This document shows positions 22,494 through 36,446 of a stretch of DNA of 64,000 nucleotides, one piece after another. The DNA is from Rhynchospora pubera (Eukaryota > Streptophyta > Magnoliopsida > Poales > Cyperaceae), in assembly GCA_028095005.1 (NCBI GenBank), contig CM051460.1:235184742-235248741 (forward strand), read 5' to 3'. The stretch's first letter is position 1; each line of letters opens with the position of its first letter. The notes under the pieces are model-generated. The model ran no database searches, was not told where the DNA came from, and saw nothing but the letters and a program-made list of their open reading frames with translations. A program made the position numbers and the translations under genes.

Positions 22494-25400
22494 ACAAGGT
22501 CGTACTTAAGTTAATTTGACACTTAATTAAGAGAAATTGACTAATTAACGGATTAGTAGAGATGATGCGTTTGTTTGTTGTCTGAAAATGACATTTTCTG
22601 TGTTTTTTCGCATTTTTCGCTATGATATGTTCTCTGGAAATTTTTTTCCGTCTACATGAAAGTTGTAGATCTGTGGATTGTGATGTCTTTTGGTGTGAGA
22701 TTCACATTTTTCTGAAATTGTATGGATTTATTGTGAATAAAACAACGACGGTGCGCAGAACCAGTTTCTGCTTGCACTGTCCTGTTTGAATGGCTTGAAA
22801 GATTTATATTTTGAATGTAAGTACCAGTGTTCTATGGCTAGAATTAAAGAGAACTTGAAACTCTTTCTGAGCATGTGTAGATTGTTGCATGACTCGGATT
22901 ATTTTGTGGGTTTTCAAGTATGAAAAAGAAGATCTTGTCAGATTCAGTTTATTGAGCAAATCGATTGTTCTAATAAACTGTACCAACTGAGAACTCCTTT
23001 AGAAATTCTGTTTAAATGAAGTTGTTCGATTTTGAGTTAAGATTCCAGAAAAATTAATTTCATAATTTTTCATGGAAGTTTGGACCTTCTACTAGGTTAA
23101 AACATTTCGATCGACAGTCTGTTCCAGTACAGGATTTGTTGATTGTTTAGCATGTAACATGATATTATTGAACTGAACTTGGTTATTTTCTTTTCGTGGA
23201 TAGTTAGCCTATAGTCTAAACAAGGTTTTCTATGTGTATTGTATATATAAAAACTGGATAGAAGGTGGTCTAACAGACCAAATGGTTGAGAGGATAAGCT
23301 GAAAATCTCATAACGGTGTTTCGTGCACTTATAAGAGATTTGTCTTTTTTGATTCTCCCAGATGGTTTCAGATCTCTTCTTGAAATTTTTACTGGTAATC
23401 ACAACTATGATAAGGAGCTTAAGTAATTTATTTGAGAATTTTTGGATACCAAAAACTATTGTTTTTGTTGGATTCGATTAGTTACATTTTTTTTGTTAAA
23501 TTACTGTTTTTCTAAGTATTCAAACTAGTTGAAAACAATTAGAAAACTCCTTGTTTGATCTCCTTTCAGTTATGGGATGTTGAAAGAACTTTCTAAATGA
23601 ATTTAAACAAGTTTTGTTGTTTAAAATTGAGAATTTGTGCACGGAATTTGCTTATGGCAAGCAATACGCAAAAGATGTTTGAAAATCGTTAATTGGAAAC
23701 AAAGTGCTTGTATGTGCTAATTTTGTTTTGTAGGTGAAAAGTGGGTTTAGTATGGCTCATGACTCAATGTCTTGTGGTTGTAAATTGAATGCATGTGTGA
23801 ATGTTTGTAATGCGGCCTTTGGTGCCATTAATTAATTAATTGGTCGATTAATTTTTGATGTAACTTGTGTGACTTGCATGCACCTAAGGATAGGATGGGA
23901 ATAGGAAATTTTCAAATGTATTTTTTGTTCCTTTATTTTATATAGGATTTAGATCCTTTTAGAATTTAGTGGGAGGGATAAGGATTAGATTAGCTTTGCT
24001 TCATGGATGATGTGGCGAAACTAATGCAAGCGGGAGCCATACAAACCCACAACAATGGATGAGATGTTTATATGTGATTGCTTGTGATTGCTATGAATTT
24101 TCATAGGCTAGGTATGGGTGTATTCTTACACGACCACCAAACAAGTGTCATATGATTATTAGTCCCAACTAAACTCGATTAAGTTAAATCGTCCTCCTTT
24201 TCTATATCCCCTTCACGCCGATTGCTAACATACGGCGCGGTCCGCCCAAGCGGACGTCATATTTTGTCAATTCGGTAGTCGGGGTGCAAATAGCTAAGAT
24301 TTGAAAGGAGCAAATAGTGAGAGGTTAATTTTCGATGGACCCAACTAGAGTTTGGACATTGGGGCGAAGTTTGTAAATATACTTAGATATTCACAAACCA
24401 AGAATCATATGGAACGATATGATTGGTTGGAGAATCTACCTTATCTAATTAAGTAGGGTGACGTGTCATAGCAGGCTCTACTTGATGAAAACCGAGATAT
24501 TGGAAAACCAACTACATTTGGGACATTAAATAAATGTAGTGGGAGTTTTATTTGTTATAAATAAAACAATTGCATAAACTAAATGACCGTAAATTGATTT
24601 TGTTATAGATGTTAAAATTGTTAATTTTGTTGCGATCAATATTTGAAAATTAACAAACTCGTTTCTAAAAGTATTTACCTAAAGAAGTAATACCGATTCC
24701 TAAGACACGATCTTAGTGAAGAGAAACTTGAGTATGTCAATTCCTAAAACTTTCCTCAAACTACCCGAACGTAGCAACGCGATGATTGATTGACTTTTGG
24801 CGAAAAGTTATTCAATAAAGCGTATGGCTAATATCCTCATTTGAAATTTCTAGACCTTTAAATTAGCGAATTCATATGGACTAAAATTAACTCGTACGTT
24901 CTCATCCGCTTACTCAAGAAAGTGTTCTTGGAAAAAGTAGATATTAACTCCATCATTTATGATCGAGTATAAAGAATATGAGTTGACCGAGAGATTCTTC
25001 TTTTATATGAATGTTTCATTGGCTTACAAATCGAAAGATTTAGCTAACTGATAACTAGAGATATTAATCTCCGATATCAAGGATTGTTGATATTGTCATA
25101 CGATCTCTTTGGAATTATAAAGGATATAATGTTACCTTCTTCGCACACTTGTTGATGCAAAAAGATAATTGGTTAAGTATTCAAGAAATACTTCACCAAG
25201 GTATGAGTTGAAATTTAGAGACCCTCATTTATGACCATGTGTCACATGAGATGTTTCATTTGCCGTTTATGGAGGCATTTGAAAGGTCGTCCGAAATACC
25301 ATGATTGTAATGATCTAATCCTAAGAAGTATTTGTCGTTCAAATTATCTCACTATCTCTAATTTACACTAGTAACTTGATACTAGTTCATATGCTCACAT

Positions 25401-28400
25401 TTAACAAAATGTGTTGGCAATGAAAAATAAGAGAATGTTCGAGAGATATAAAGTAAACTCCGGATATGAAATGACTTGTTCGTTTAAGTCATTATCATTG
25501 AATACGTAGAGTTATCTTTATTAAGAGATTGTTTAGGAATTCAAGGTTGCATACCTTAATCCTAACCTCTCAAAATTATCTCCATTTCATATTCGATGAT
25601 GGACGATTATGTTTTATAAAAGACAAGTTCCTTTGATTATGGTTTGTTTATATGATTTCATGCATCTTGATAGAATTTGCTTGAAATAGATAAACAAATT
25701 TTGAATGACAAATAGGATGCGTAAGACTTGACATAAAGTATTTGACTTTCATGTTATATATGACCGCTTAGTTACATACATAAACAAGAATCGCATTACG
25801 AGAGTCTCCGTAACGTAGAGCTCGTAATTCAATTCGATTTCAAATCAATTGATATGCGAATCATGTTTGTTAAATGACAAAAGCGCCTTTAACCTACAAA
25901 GGTTTAAGAACAAGTGACTTGATTAGGACTTTTACATATCGATGTATAAAGACCAATAAGTATTTGTGCGATGAAAGGTTATTGATACTTTACTACTTAA
26001 CCAACGTTCATTGTAGATATTAACATATCTATTTGATAAGGTATAAGTAGAACCTTTTGACTAGTTCAAAGGAGTTCAAGTGTAAAGTTGAAAGACCGTT
26101 CAAGAGAAAGAAAAAAGTCTTACAATTAATCATGGTAAATAGTTAAGTCATATGATTTGAAATATTATATAAAGAGTATGAAAGTAGTTTCACAACTCGC
26201 TCCATGAGGAATAATATGCCCAAAAATGGAGGTATCGAACAATATTTTATATAGTTCAATCGGTAAAATCAAATTTACTTACTCGACTCATATTAGGGAA
26301 TTATGTTTGAGGATAATATTGTTTACACTGAATGGTGTTCCATCGAAATCTATTGAAGAAGATATCTTATGAGATTTTGATCTCTAAGTATAATGCTTCT
26401 TAAGATTTGGTGTTGATAAGCTTATTTCAAGATCGTTGATAAGCCTGTACCCAAATAAGATACTTAATATTTGTAAGATGCTTTATATCAAAAGGCACAA
26501 CTTCCACAAATATGATAAGAACAATGTAGTTGTTGCTAATCATAATGTAGTCTTGATGAATTGAAATTCTCAAGAAGAAGTAGGGGGAGTAAAATGAGCA
26601 TTAAAATAGTTTATGCGTCACTACAAGAAGTACTCTTGAGAAAAACTTGTCACTCCATACATGGTGCTTAGTGGGAGTTGAGCGGAACTTCATTCACAAA
26701 TTGTTTTGAAAGGAGTTTAATAGTACGCTTCTTCTAATGAGGACTCAACCATCTCACGAGTTGATGATGTTCGAGAAACTCATGGAATATATGAGGAGTC
26801 AAGAACTCGTTCAACAAATCATTGTGGAAGAAGTTCATGAACCTCAAGTACAAATTCTACAAAAGATCAACGAGAGTTGATTGCCTAAGCCGTTTGGTGC
26901 ATTGGCTTCACGACATTCTCAAACTTAGCATATGAGAATCCGTTGATAAACAAGTAAACGATGGAAGGATCCAATTCCACATATACGGTTTGAATTCATA
27001 TGATGTTTAAATAAAATCCATGTATAACAACAAGGTATAGACCTTTATTAATGTTCATGAAGGAGCAATCCATCAAAAACATTTAGATCTTCAAAAGGAA
27101 AGATTGACATGGATAACAAATCGACTATGTACAAAGCACGGTTTCTCGCTCGTAGCTATGTCAAAGTCAATGGCTAGTTGACTACGTACAAAACACAACT
27201 TCTTGCTTGTGGCTATGTATAAGTCAATAAAGATCATTCTAGCAATAAAAAACACCTTCTTTGAATGAATGAAGAAAGATGTTGTGCATATGACACAAAT
27301 TGAGGTTTTGTTTAATGTATTGATAAAAACATACGCATGCTTCAAGGATCCATAAATGGATTAAAGCAAGTGTTGTGGAGATTGGAATAAAAGTTTTGAC
27401 AATGAAGTCAAGGAGTTGAACTTCGTCAAAAGTATCTTATATAGACAAGATATTCAGTGGAAGCATAATTGTATTACTTGTATTGTTCAAGATAATAATT
27501 CATTAATTGGGAATAACGTTAAGAAAATGAACATTGTCAAGATCTCTTTGGAGAATGCTTTCTCAAATGAGAACTTGGGCGAAATCACCTAATCTTAAAA
27601 AACAAAATTTATAAAGATAGATTATGATGGATGTTAGGTTTGAGCAAATGTGTATATATTGACGAAGTGTTCTAGAAACACGAAAGTTACACTCCAATAA
27701 AGGATATCTAACTATACGTCGCATGGCATGACTTGAGTACTTAATTCGGTTTATTGCAACTCAATTCGAGAAAGTGCATGAAAAAGTTCAAGCATTCTTT
27801 CATTATGAGTTTCATTTTGTATGTCATATTTATGCATATGCCCCAATGTGTAATATCCAAATAATATGACAAACAGTTGTCAAATGGATACAAGAGAGAC
27901 ACATTTGGACGATAATCAAGGATATCCTCGAGTACCTTATGAGAAAGAGTGATATACTGTTTCATCTTTTACGATGAAAGAGAGCTCGTGTAAATTAATT
28001 ACACTAATGCTAGTTTTTCGAAAGATTGATATAATCACAGTTGAACTACATATTTTGCTTAAAGGTGGTGTTGTAAGTTTAGAAAGTGTTCTAAATGGAA
28101 TATTACAACCGTTTCTGTCACCAAAGCAAAATACATAATAAATTATGAAGCAATAAAAGAAGTTTATTTCGGATCGAGTTCTTAGTCGAGCTATTATGGT
28201 TCTATGCATCTCGAACCACGACTTACTCCTAAAGAATCCAATGTTACATTGGAGATTCAAATATGATCTATAACGATATCACTTGATATCATATGATGAT
28301 GATCAAGAACATATATATAGTAGTATATATATAGGGTCGAACAAATTTGGATAGGTTCGCGAACACTCTAGCATGACCTCTACCTTGAGCAGTATACGAG

Positions 28401-28564
28401 ATGCAGTTATGCATCCATACGTGGTGGACGTGTGAGTAACTAGCTTTAAGCGTATTATTTCTTTTTGAGGTCCGAGACATGTATATATGTAGATATATGA
28501 CATTGTTCTCAATTCTTTGTTGGCTAGAAGTCACTACTGATTGATTCTAGGCCAAGTGGGAGAT
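22494..28564 (+). pseudogene. element 2 leader and gag-pol relic
   Basis: About 2.1 kb of leader is followed by decayed coding sequence collinear with element 1. RT traces near 27350-27440 (GLKQ, NEVKELNF), 27590-27680 (IYKD and LGLS.. text) and RNase H traces near 28110-28160 lie in different frames with stops between. A polypurine tract AAGTGGGAGA precedes the 3' LTR. No protein can be made from it. Confidence 0.7.
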
Positions 28565-29176
28565 TGTTGGAGTTATGTCCTAGAAGTCAATAATTTGATG
28601 AGTTAAATATTAGTTTATGTTATGGATGATATTTTATCATCTGTTCCTAGGTTTATTATTGAAAGATTATTCAGGTTGAGGATCTGAATTGTAGATCTTT
28701 GTGGATCATTCTTTAGAATGACAATAATAAATCTAAACGGTCCATAATCTTGATAATTAACAAAGGAACATTAATTATCATATAAGATTAGTATGCAAGT
28801 TAAGTGATGATTAAGTTCTACTAATCATAGGTAAATAGATACCAACTTAATTGCATATGTATATGTTATGGAACATATTACAGGACTTGACCCAACGAAA
28901 TAAATATATGGATTGTGTTATGTGTCATTATTTATTTCGTTATGATTTTGGTTCTAAGATTGAGATGTTTATCTTTTCCACATGAGGATAGGTTCAATAA
29001 ATATTGTCTACCGTTGATTCCCGATAAGGGCTGCTATACGACCTTTATTTATGTTCTCTTGAATTGTGCGGGCAAAAGATAATCATCAAGAAAACCTTAT
29101 GTCCCTCATTAATTCACTTAGTGAGTGACGATATCTGTTTGGGCCCCTTGATGGAGTTGGATCGTATGCGCGCATC
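28565..29176 (+). repeat. element 2, 3' LTR, first 612 bp only
   Basis: Starts TGTTGGAGTTATGTCC after the polypurine tract and breaks off at GCGCGCA. The 5' LTR continues past this point with unrelated text, so the break is a true junction. Confidence 0.85.
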
Positions 29177-30092
29177 TAAATAGAATAATGCACTGTGTGG
29201 TTAAAACTCTATTTGTGTGATCCTTTGAGGATTTATGCTATGTTGGACATAAAATTAAATCGCTATTTAATTCCAATAATCATAAGCGGTATCTAGCAAC
29301 ACGTTATGATTCCCAATTCGCATAAATAGTGTACTGCTACAATATTTCAATCATGCATAAGAGAATAATTATGTTTCTCTATTTTGATTCTTATGTCACA
29401 CGATATCATCGTATAATCCAAGATAGGAACGTGTCATTCTTGCAGATTATACGTTTCTTGATCTAGAGATAATTGTATCAGTTGCTAGCAAACAATCTAT
29501 CTCCATCAAGGGGTCCAAACAGATATCGTCACTCACTAAGTGAATTAATGAGGGACATACGGTTTTCTTGATAATTAGCTTTTTCCCGCACAATTCAAGA
29601 ATACTTAAATCAAGTCCGTATAGCAGCCTTTATCAGGAATCAGCGGTAGACATGATTTATAGCATCTATCCTCATGTGGAAAAGATAATCATCTCAAACT
29701 TAGAACCAAAATCATAACGAAATAAATAATGACACGTAACACAATCCATATATTTATTTCGTGGGGTCCAGTCCTGTACTATGTTCTATAACATATACAT
29801 ATGCAATTAAGTTGGTTACTCTTAACCTATGATTTATAGAACTTAATCATCACTTAACTTGTATACTAATCTTATTAATAATTAATGTCCTTTGTTAATT
29901 ATCAAGATTATGGACTTTTAGATTTACCGTTGTCATTTACTACTAAATGAATAACAGTGATCTATAATTCAGATCCTCAACCTGAATGAACTGTCAACGA
30001 TTAAATCAAAGAACAAATGATCTGAAATCATCAATAACATAAACTATAGAAGTAGCCTAAATAAGATTGGCTTCTAGGACATAACTCTAGCG
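29177..30092 (-). repeat. element 3, 3' LTR, partial
   Basis: Corresponds to about 37273-38187 of the full LTR; the distal ~830 bp are missing. At the polypurine side the LTR begins CGCTAGAG rather than TGTTAGAG, a mutated terminus. Together with 28565-29176 it forms an inverted repeat with arms of about 600 bp. Confidence 0.85.
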
Positions 30093-30208
30093 ATCTCCCA
30101 CTTGGCCTAGAGTCAATCAATGGTGACTTCTAGCAAGTGCATAGTACTCAATGTAATATTCAAAATATACATGTCTCATACTAAAGCCTAGTAAATAAAA
30201 GATACAAC

Positions 30209-33200
30209 TCAAAGCCACTCAGGCATACGCCTAATCCCCTTGGATGCAACATGCAACTCATGTGCGGATCGAGATAAAGGCTTTGTCAGAGGGTCCGCTG
30301 TGTTCGCGGCACCGTCCACCTTCTTGACCTTGACCCATCCATCATTGATCAACTGACGGATGAGATGGAATCGTCGTAGAATGTGCCTAGTCTTTTGATG
30401 AGACCTAGGCTCCTTGGACTGAGCTATGGCTCCCGTGTTGTCGCAGTAGATATCCACTGGACTCGAGATGCTTGGAACCACCTCTAGCTCGGTCAAGAAC
30501 TCCTTGATCCATACACCTTCTTTCGCTGCTTCACCAGCCGCTAAGTATTCTGCTTCGGTGACGGAATCGGCCGTAGTATCTTGCTTGGAACTCTTCCAAC
30601 TTACGACAACACCATTGAGCAAAAATACAAAGCTGGACTGTGATTTTGAGTCATCTCGATCGGTTTGGAAACTAGCATCGGTGTAACCACTTACAACGAG
30701 CTCTTGGTCTCCACCATATACGAGAATGCTATCCTTTGTTCTCTTGAGATATTTGAGGATATTCTTGACTGCAGTCCAATATGCCATGCCGGGATTGGCT
30801 TGGAATCGACTAGTCACGCTAATCGGATGTGCCACATCGGGACGAGTGCATAGCATGGCATACATAATCGATCCGACCACAGATGGATACTGGAATTTCT
30901 TCATGTATTCACGATCTGTATCATTGGTCGGACTTTGAGACTTGCTCAAGAAAATGCCATGTGACATAGGCAAGAATCCCTTTTTAGAATTTGCCATGTT
31001 GTGTTTATTCAACACTTTGTCAATATATGCATCTTGGCTCAAGCCTAACATCCTTCTCGATCTATCTCTATAGATCTTGATTCCTAGGATATAGGCGGCT
31101 TCGCCCAAATCTTTCATTGAGAACACATTCTTCAATGAATCCTTAACTGCATTCAACTCGGGGATATCATTCCCGATCAAGAGGATATCATCAACATATA
31201 GAACAAGAAACACAACCACGCTCCCACTGATCCTCTTGTAAACACAAGGTTCCTTTTCGCTTTGGACGAAGTTCAATTTCTTGACTTCTTCATCAAAGCG
31301 TTTGTTCCAACTCCTTGATGCTTGCTTCAATCCATAAATGGACCTTTGAAGTTTGCATACCTTGTTAGCATTCTTTGGATCCACAAAACACTCGGGTTGT
31401 GTCATATACACATCCTCTTCCAAATTTCCATTTAGGAAGGCGGTTTTGACATCCATTTGCCATATTTCATAATCATAAAATCGGCAATTGCTAGTATGAT
31501 CCGAATGGACTTGAACATGACGACGGGCGAGAAGGTTTCTTCATAGTCAATACCATGAACTTGTTTGTAACCTTTCGCTACGAGTCGTGCTTTGTAAATG
31601 GTCAAGTTGCCATCCATGTCGACCTTTCTTTTAAAGATCCATTTGTTCTCAACGGGTTTTACTCCGTTGGGAAGATCAACCAAGGTCCATACCTTGTTGT
31701 CATACATGGATTGCATTTCGGATTTCATGGCCTTAAGCCATTCCTTGGAGTCTGGTTTTCTTTTCATGTCATCAATGGTCAAAGGCTCATCGTTCTTCAT
31801 GACGAGAACGTCGTGCAAACCTAAATATCTTATAGGTGGACGACTTGGCCTTGCCGATCTTCGTAGGGTAGATGCTTGAGGTTCTTGAACTTGCTCCACA
31901 ACGGTTTGTGGACTTTGTTCTTGAACTTCAAGTATAGGTGCGTCCTCAACACTATCGACACGCGATATGTTTGAGTATTCATTTGAGGGAGCTTGTTCTT
32001 GAACCTCTTCTTCCACAACTACTTGAGGAATAGGTTCGGCCACAATCTCATTTGGTGCAACCTCATTTGGCACTATATTTGGAACAACCACATTACCTAC
32101 TTGAGGTATGTTTTGTTGTTGTGGTTCTTGAATTTCTTCAATAACCACGTTGCTCCCACTACTTCTTCTTGAGATAAACTCCTTTTCCAAAAATTCCGCA
32201 TGTCGTGCAACAACTATCTTGTTCTCGACACGGTTATAGAAGTAGTAACCCTTCGTTTCCTTAGGGTATCTTACGAAATGACATTTGTCCGATTTGGGTC
32301 CAAGCTTATCGCTCACTAGCCTTTTCACATAAGCTTCACAACCCCAAATCTTGAGAAACATCATGCTAGGTTTCGAACCAAACCATAGCTCATAGGGTGT
32401 TTTCTCAACGGACTTTGATGGAACACGGTTCAAAGTAAAAGCTGCGGTTTCAATTGCATAACCCCAAAAGGACATAGGCAAATCAGTTTGGCTCATCATC
32501 GATCGAACCATGTCTAGCAAAGTTCGATTCCTCCTTTCGGACACACCATTCCATTGTGGTGTTCCTGGTGGAGTGAGTTGTGGAATGATTCCACACTCCT
32601 TTAGATAATTGCCAAATTCATGGCTCAAGTACTCACCACCTCTATCGGATCGTAAGGCCTTGATCTTTCGATCAAGTTGGTTCTCAACTTCACTCTTAAA
32701 CTCTTTGAACTTGTCAAAGGTTTCAGATTTGTGACGCATCTAGTAGATATACCCGTATCTACTATAATCGTCAGTGAACGTGACGAAGTATGAGAAACCT
32801 CCACGTGCACAAATGCTCATAGGTCCACACACATCGGTATGTATGAGATCTAACAATCCATTTGCCCTTATCCCTTTGTTGGGGAAAGGCGCTTTGGTCA
32901 TTTTACCCATCAAACAAGATTCACAAGTTTCAATTGGCTCGAAAGCGAATTGATCCAAGAGACCAACGGATTGTAGTCTCTTGATGCGTTTCTCGTTGAT
33001 ATGACCTAAGCGGCAATGCCATATTAAAGTCGCATTCTCATGTGAAACCTTACGTTTCCTTTTGTCATTTTCAACACTCAAAACAAATTCATTCGAATCG
33101 AGCACATAAAGACCATTCAATAAATGTGCATCACAAAAATGAACTTCATTACGAAACAAAGTCAAACACTTGTTCTTTATTACAACATCAAATCCATCCA

Positions 33201-34353
33201 AATCCAAACAAGAAACGGACACAATGTTTCGAGTGATACATGGAACTACAAAAACATCATTGAGTTCCAACACAAAACCGGAAGGCAAAGTTAGTTCCAC
33301 GCTCCCAACGGCCATAGCGGAGACGCACGTGCCGTTACCGACGCGGAGTTGAACTTCGCCTTTCTCGAGCCGCCTTCTATTCTTTAGGACCTGCACATTT
33401 CGACAAATGTGAGCATACGAACCAGTATCGAATACCCAATCTGTGTGAGAAGTAGCGAGAAGGGTTTCGATGACAAATATACCTGAGGTAGAAGGTTGGA
33501 CAGTTCCCGCCTTCTTGTCAGCTAGGTACCTTGGGCAGTTTCTCTTCCAATGGTCCTTGTTGCTACAGTAGTAGCAAACGGTCTCGGAAGTGGCCAGGTT
33601 CTTCTTCTTCTTAGAACCCACGGGAGCACCCTTGGTCGGACCTTGGGGCGTCACCGGGACTTTGCCTTTTCCTTTGCAGCCACGCTTTCTTATCTTCTTG
33701 CTCTTTCCACTCACCGCAAGAACATCCTTTGGGCCCTTCTCTTTCTTAAGACTCTCCTCCGTCTCAATGAGCATGTTTTGGATGTCATCCATGCTCTTGT
33801 CCATGCCGTTCATCCGGTAGTTCACAACGAAACCGGTGAAGCTTGGAGGGAGAGAATTGAGAATGAAGTCTTGAATCGCCCCCGAGGGGAAGGGCGTATC
33901 AAGCTTCTCGAGCTGCCGAAACAACCCCCCCTTCTTCATGACGTGTGGCCCGACTTCATGACCTTCGGCCAAACGAGTGTTGGCGACGGCCTTGATGAGA
34001 CGGGTCCTTTCGGTGCGAGCCTTAGTTTGGAACATGTTGGATAGGAGAGTGATCATAGCGAACACTCCATAGCCACTATCCATGAACTCCTTTTGGAGTT
34101 CAGATTCCATGATTGCCACCATCACGACGGACATCTCCATGTCCTCGTTTTCATGCTTCGCAAAGACATCCTTTTCCTCTTGGGTAGCGGTTGCCTTTGG
34201 AGCCGATGGCATGGGAGTGGTGAGGAGATACTCTCTTTTCTCATATCTAAAGGCAAGCCTTAGGTTGCGATGCCAATCCAAGAAATTGGCACCGTTAAAA
34301 GCGAGTTTCTCTCTCTCAAGAAGAGAACGTAGCGTAAAAGATGAGGAAGACAT
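30209..34353 (-). pseudogene. Ty1/copia gag-pol polyprotein, one nonsense codon and one frameshift
   Basis: The frame starts at 34353 (MSSSSFTLRSLLERE). Gag covers roughly residues 1-255. The zinc knuckle CYYCSNKDHWKRNC is at 260-273, the protease motif WVFDTGS at 306-312, and the integrase zinc motif H-H-C-C at 446-480. The first two integrase Asp residues lie in HTDVCGP (507) and FTDDYSRYGY. A TAG at 32740-32742 follows GYIY, where a sense codon is expected. The same frame continues with the catalytic Glu in WNGVSERRNR and the start of RT. Near 31460 a one-base deletion shifts to the frame 31456-30209, which holds MDVKTAFLNG, LYVDDILL and an RNase H domain (SVTEAEYLA, DPLTKPL). Integrase before RT defines Ty1/copia. 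With two lesions it is probably inactive. Confidence 0.92.
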
Positions 34354-36433
34354 CTACAACAATACATAAGTTTTAAGGTCAATTAGTTTATGCTTTAATA
34401 TTTGTTTTAACTAAGTAAAACTTCCACTAGATTAAATCATGTCCCAAAATGTAGTGAATTTCCAAGACTCCCACAATTTGTTAATGCAATGACGGCGTCG
34501 GCAGAACATTGCACCAACAAATGTGAAATAGGTTCTCCAACCAATCATACGTTCCTATGACTCTTGGTTCGATTAACGAACTTCACTCCAATGAACAATC
34601 CGATTTGATTCATTGTTAAGTCTACTTCTTTCTATTTGCTCCTAGTAAATCCGATTTACACCCCGACACGAATGATGGATCACGATGTCCCGCGTCGGCG
34701 AGAATGCATCAATGACCGATCATACTACGTAAGAAGGGGATAGAAAGAAGGAGAGTGAATTTTGGTTTGACTTAATCCTTTTTTAATTTGGGACAATTAA
34801 CAATCATGACGCTTGTTTGGTGGTCGTGTAAACATACACCCATACCTAACCTATCACAAGCAATCATACAAGCATCTCATTATTGTGGGTTTGTATGGCT
34901 CCCGCTTGCATTAGTTTCGCCACATCCTCCATGAAGCAAAACTAATCTAATCCTTGTCCCTCCCACTAAATTCTATAAGGATCTAAATCCTATAAAATAA
35001 AGGAACAAAAATACATGTGAAAATATCCTACTCCCATCCTAGCCTTAGGGGCATGCAAGCCTCGCAAGTTACATCAAAAATTAATCAACAAATTAATTAA
35101 TTAATGGCACCAAAGGCCGCATTATAAACATTCACACATGCATTCAATTTACAACCACAAGGCATTGAGTCTTGAGCCATACTAAACCCACTATCAACCT
35201 ACAAAACAAAGTTAGCACATACAAGCACTTTGTTTCCAATTAACGATTTTCAAGCATCTTTGCGTATCGTTTGCTATAAGTAAATTCCGTGTACAAATTC
35301 TCAATTTTAAACAATCAAACTTGTTTAAATTCATTTAGAAAGTTCTTTCAACATCCCATAACTGAAAGGAGATCAAACAAGGAGTTTTCTAATTATTTTC
35401 AACTAGTTTGAATACTTAGAAAAACAGTAATTTAACAAAAAAAATGTAACTAATCGAATCCAACAAAAACAATAGTTTTCGGTCTCCAAAAATTCTCAAA
35501 TAAATTACTTAAGCTCCTTATCATAGTTGTGATTACCAGTAAAAATTTCAAGAAGAGATCTTAAACCATCTGGGAGAATAAAAAAAGACAAATCTCTTAC
35601 AAGTGCACGAAACACCGTTATGAGATTTTCAGCTTATCCTCTCAACCATTTGGTCTGTTAGACCACCTTCTATCCAGTTTTTATATATACAATATACATA
35701 GAAAACCTTGTTTAGACTACAGAATATACATTCATGAAAAGAAAACAACCAAGTTCAGTTCAATAATATTAAGTTACAGCCTAAACAATCAACAAATTCT
35801 GTACTGGCACAGACTGTCGATCGAAATGTTTTAACCTAGTTGAAGGTCCAAACTTCCATGAAAAAATATAAAATTAATTTTCCTGGAATCCTAACTCAAA
35901 TTAGAACAACTCCATGTAAACAGAATTTTAAAAGGAGTTCTCAGTTGGTACAGTTTATTAGAACAATCGATTTGCTCAACAAACTGGATCTGACAAGATC
36001 TTCATTTTCATACTTGAAAACCCACAAATTAATCCGAGTCATGCAACAATTTATACATGCTCAGAAAGAGCATCAAGTCCTCTTTATTTCTAGCCATAGA
36101 ACACTGGTACTTATATTCAAAATACAAATCTTTCAAGCCATTCAAACAGGACAGTACGAGCAGAAACTGGTTCTGCGCACGGTCGCCATTTTATTCACAA
36201 TAAATCTATACTAATTCAAAAAAATGTGAATCTAACGCCAAAAGAATCACAATCCAAAGATCTACAACTTTCATGTAGATGGAAAGATCTTCCAGAGAAC
36301 ATATCATATCGAAAAACGCGAAACAACACAGAAAATACCATTTCCAGACAGCAAACAAACGCATTATCTCTACTAATCCGTTAATTAGCCAATTTCTCTT
36401 AATTAAGTGTCAAAATAGCTTAAGTACAACCTG
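34354..36433 (-). other. element 3 long untranslated leader
   Basis: About 2.1 kb between the primer-binding site and the gag start, without a meaningful frame, collinear with the leaders of elements 1 and 2. Confidence 0.7.
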
Positions 36434-36445
36434 GCTCCGATACCA
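36434..36445 (-). other. element 3 primer-binding site
   Basis: TGGTATCGGAGC on the minus strand, one base from the 5' LTR and continuing CAG. It fits initiator methionine tRNA, with G at the position where elements 1 and 2 have A. Confidence 0.85.
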
Positions 36446-36446
36446 C

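Larger units (their letters stand above)
20452..29176 (+). mobile_element. element 2: non-autonomous copia element, 3' end truncated
   Basis: Same family and layout as element 1: LTR 20452-22480, primer-binding site, roughly 2-kb leader, pol relics and polypurine tract, then only the first 612 bp of the 3' LTR (28565-29176). The 3' LTR is cut after GATCGTATGCGCGCA and joined to an inverted LTR belonging to element 3. The left flank ggatc would be its TSD, but the right partner is lost. Comparing the retained 3' LTR part with the 5' LTR shows some twenty differences by eye, so it is clearly older than element 1. The interior matches element 1 along its whole length, including disabled coding relics. 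Confidence 0.85.

Noticed and set aside
33550..34369. Several plus-strand frames of 76-164 codons over the copia gag region
   Set aside because: They are antisense shadows of the minus-strand polyprotein.
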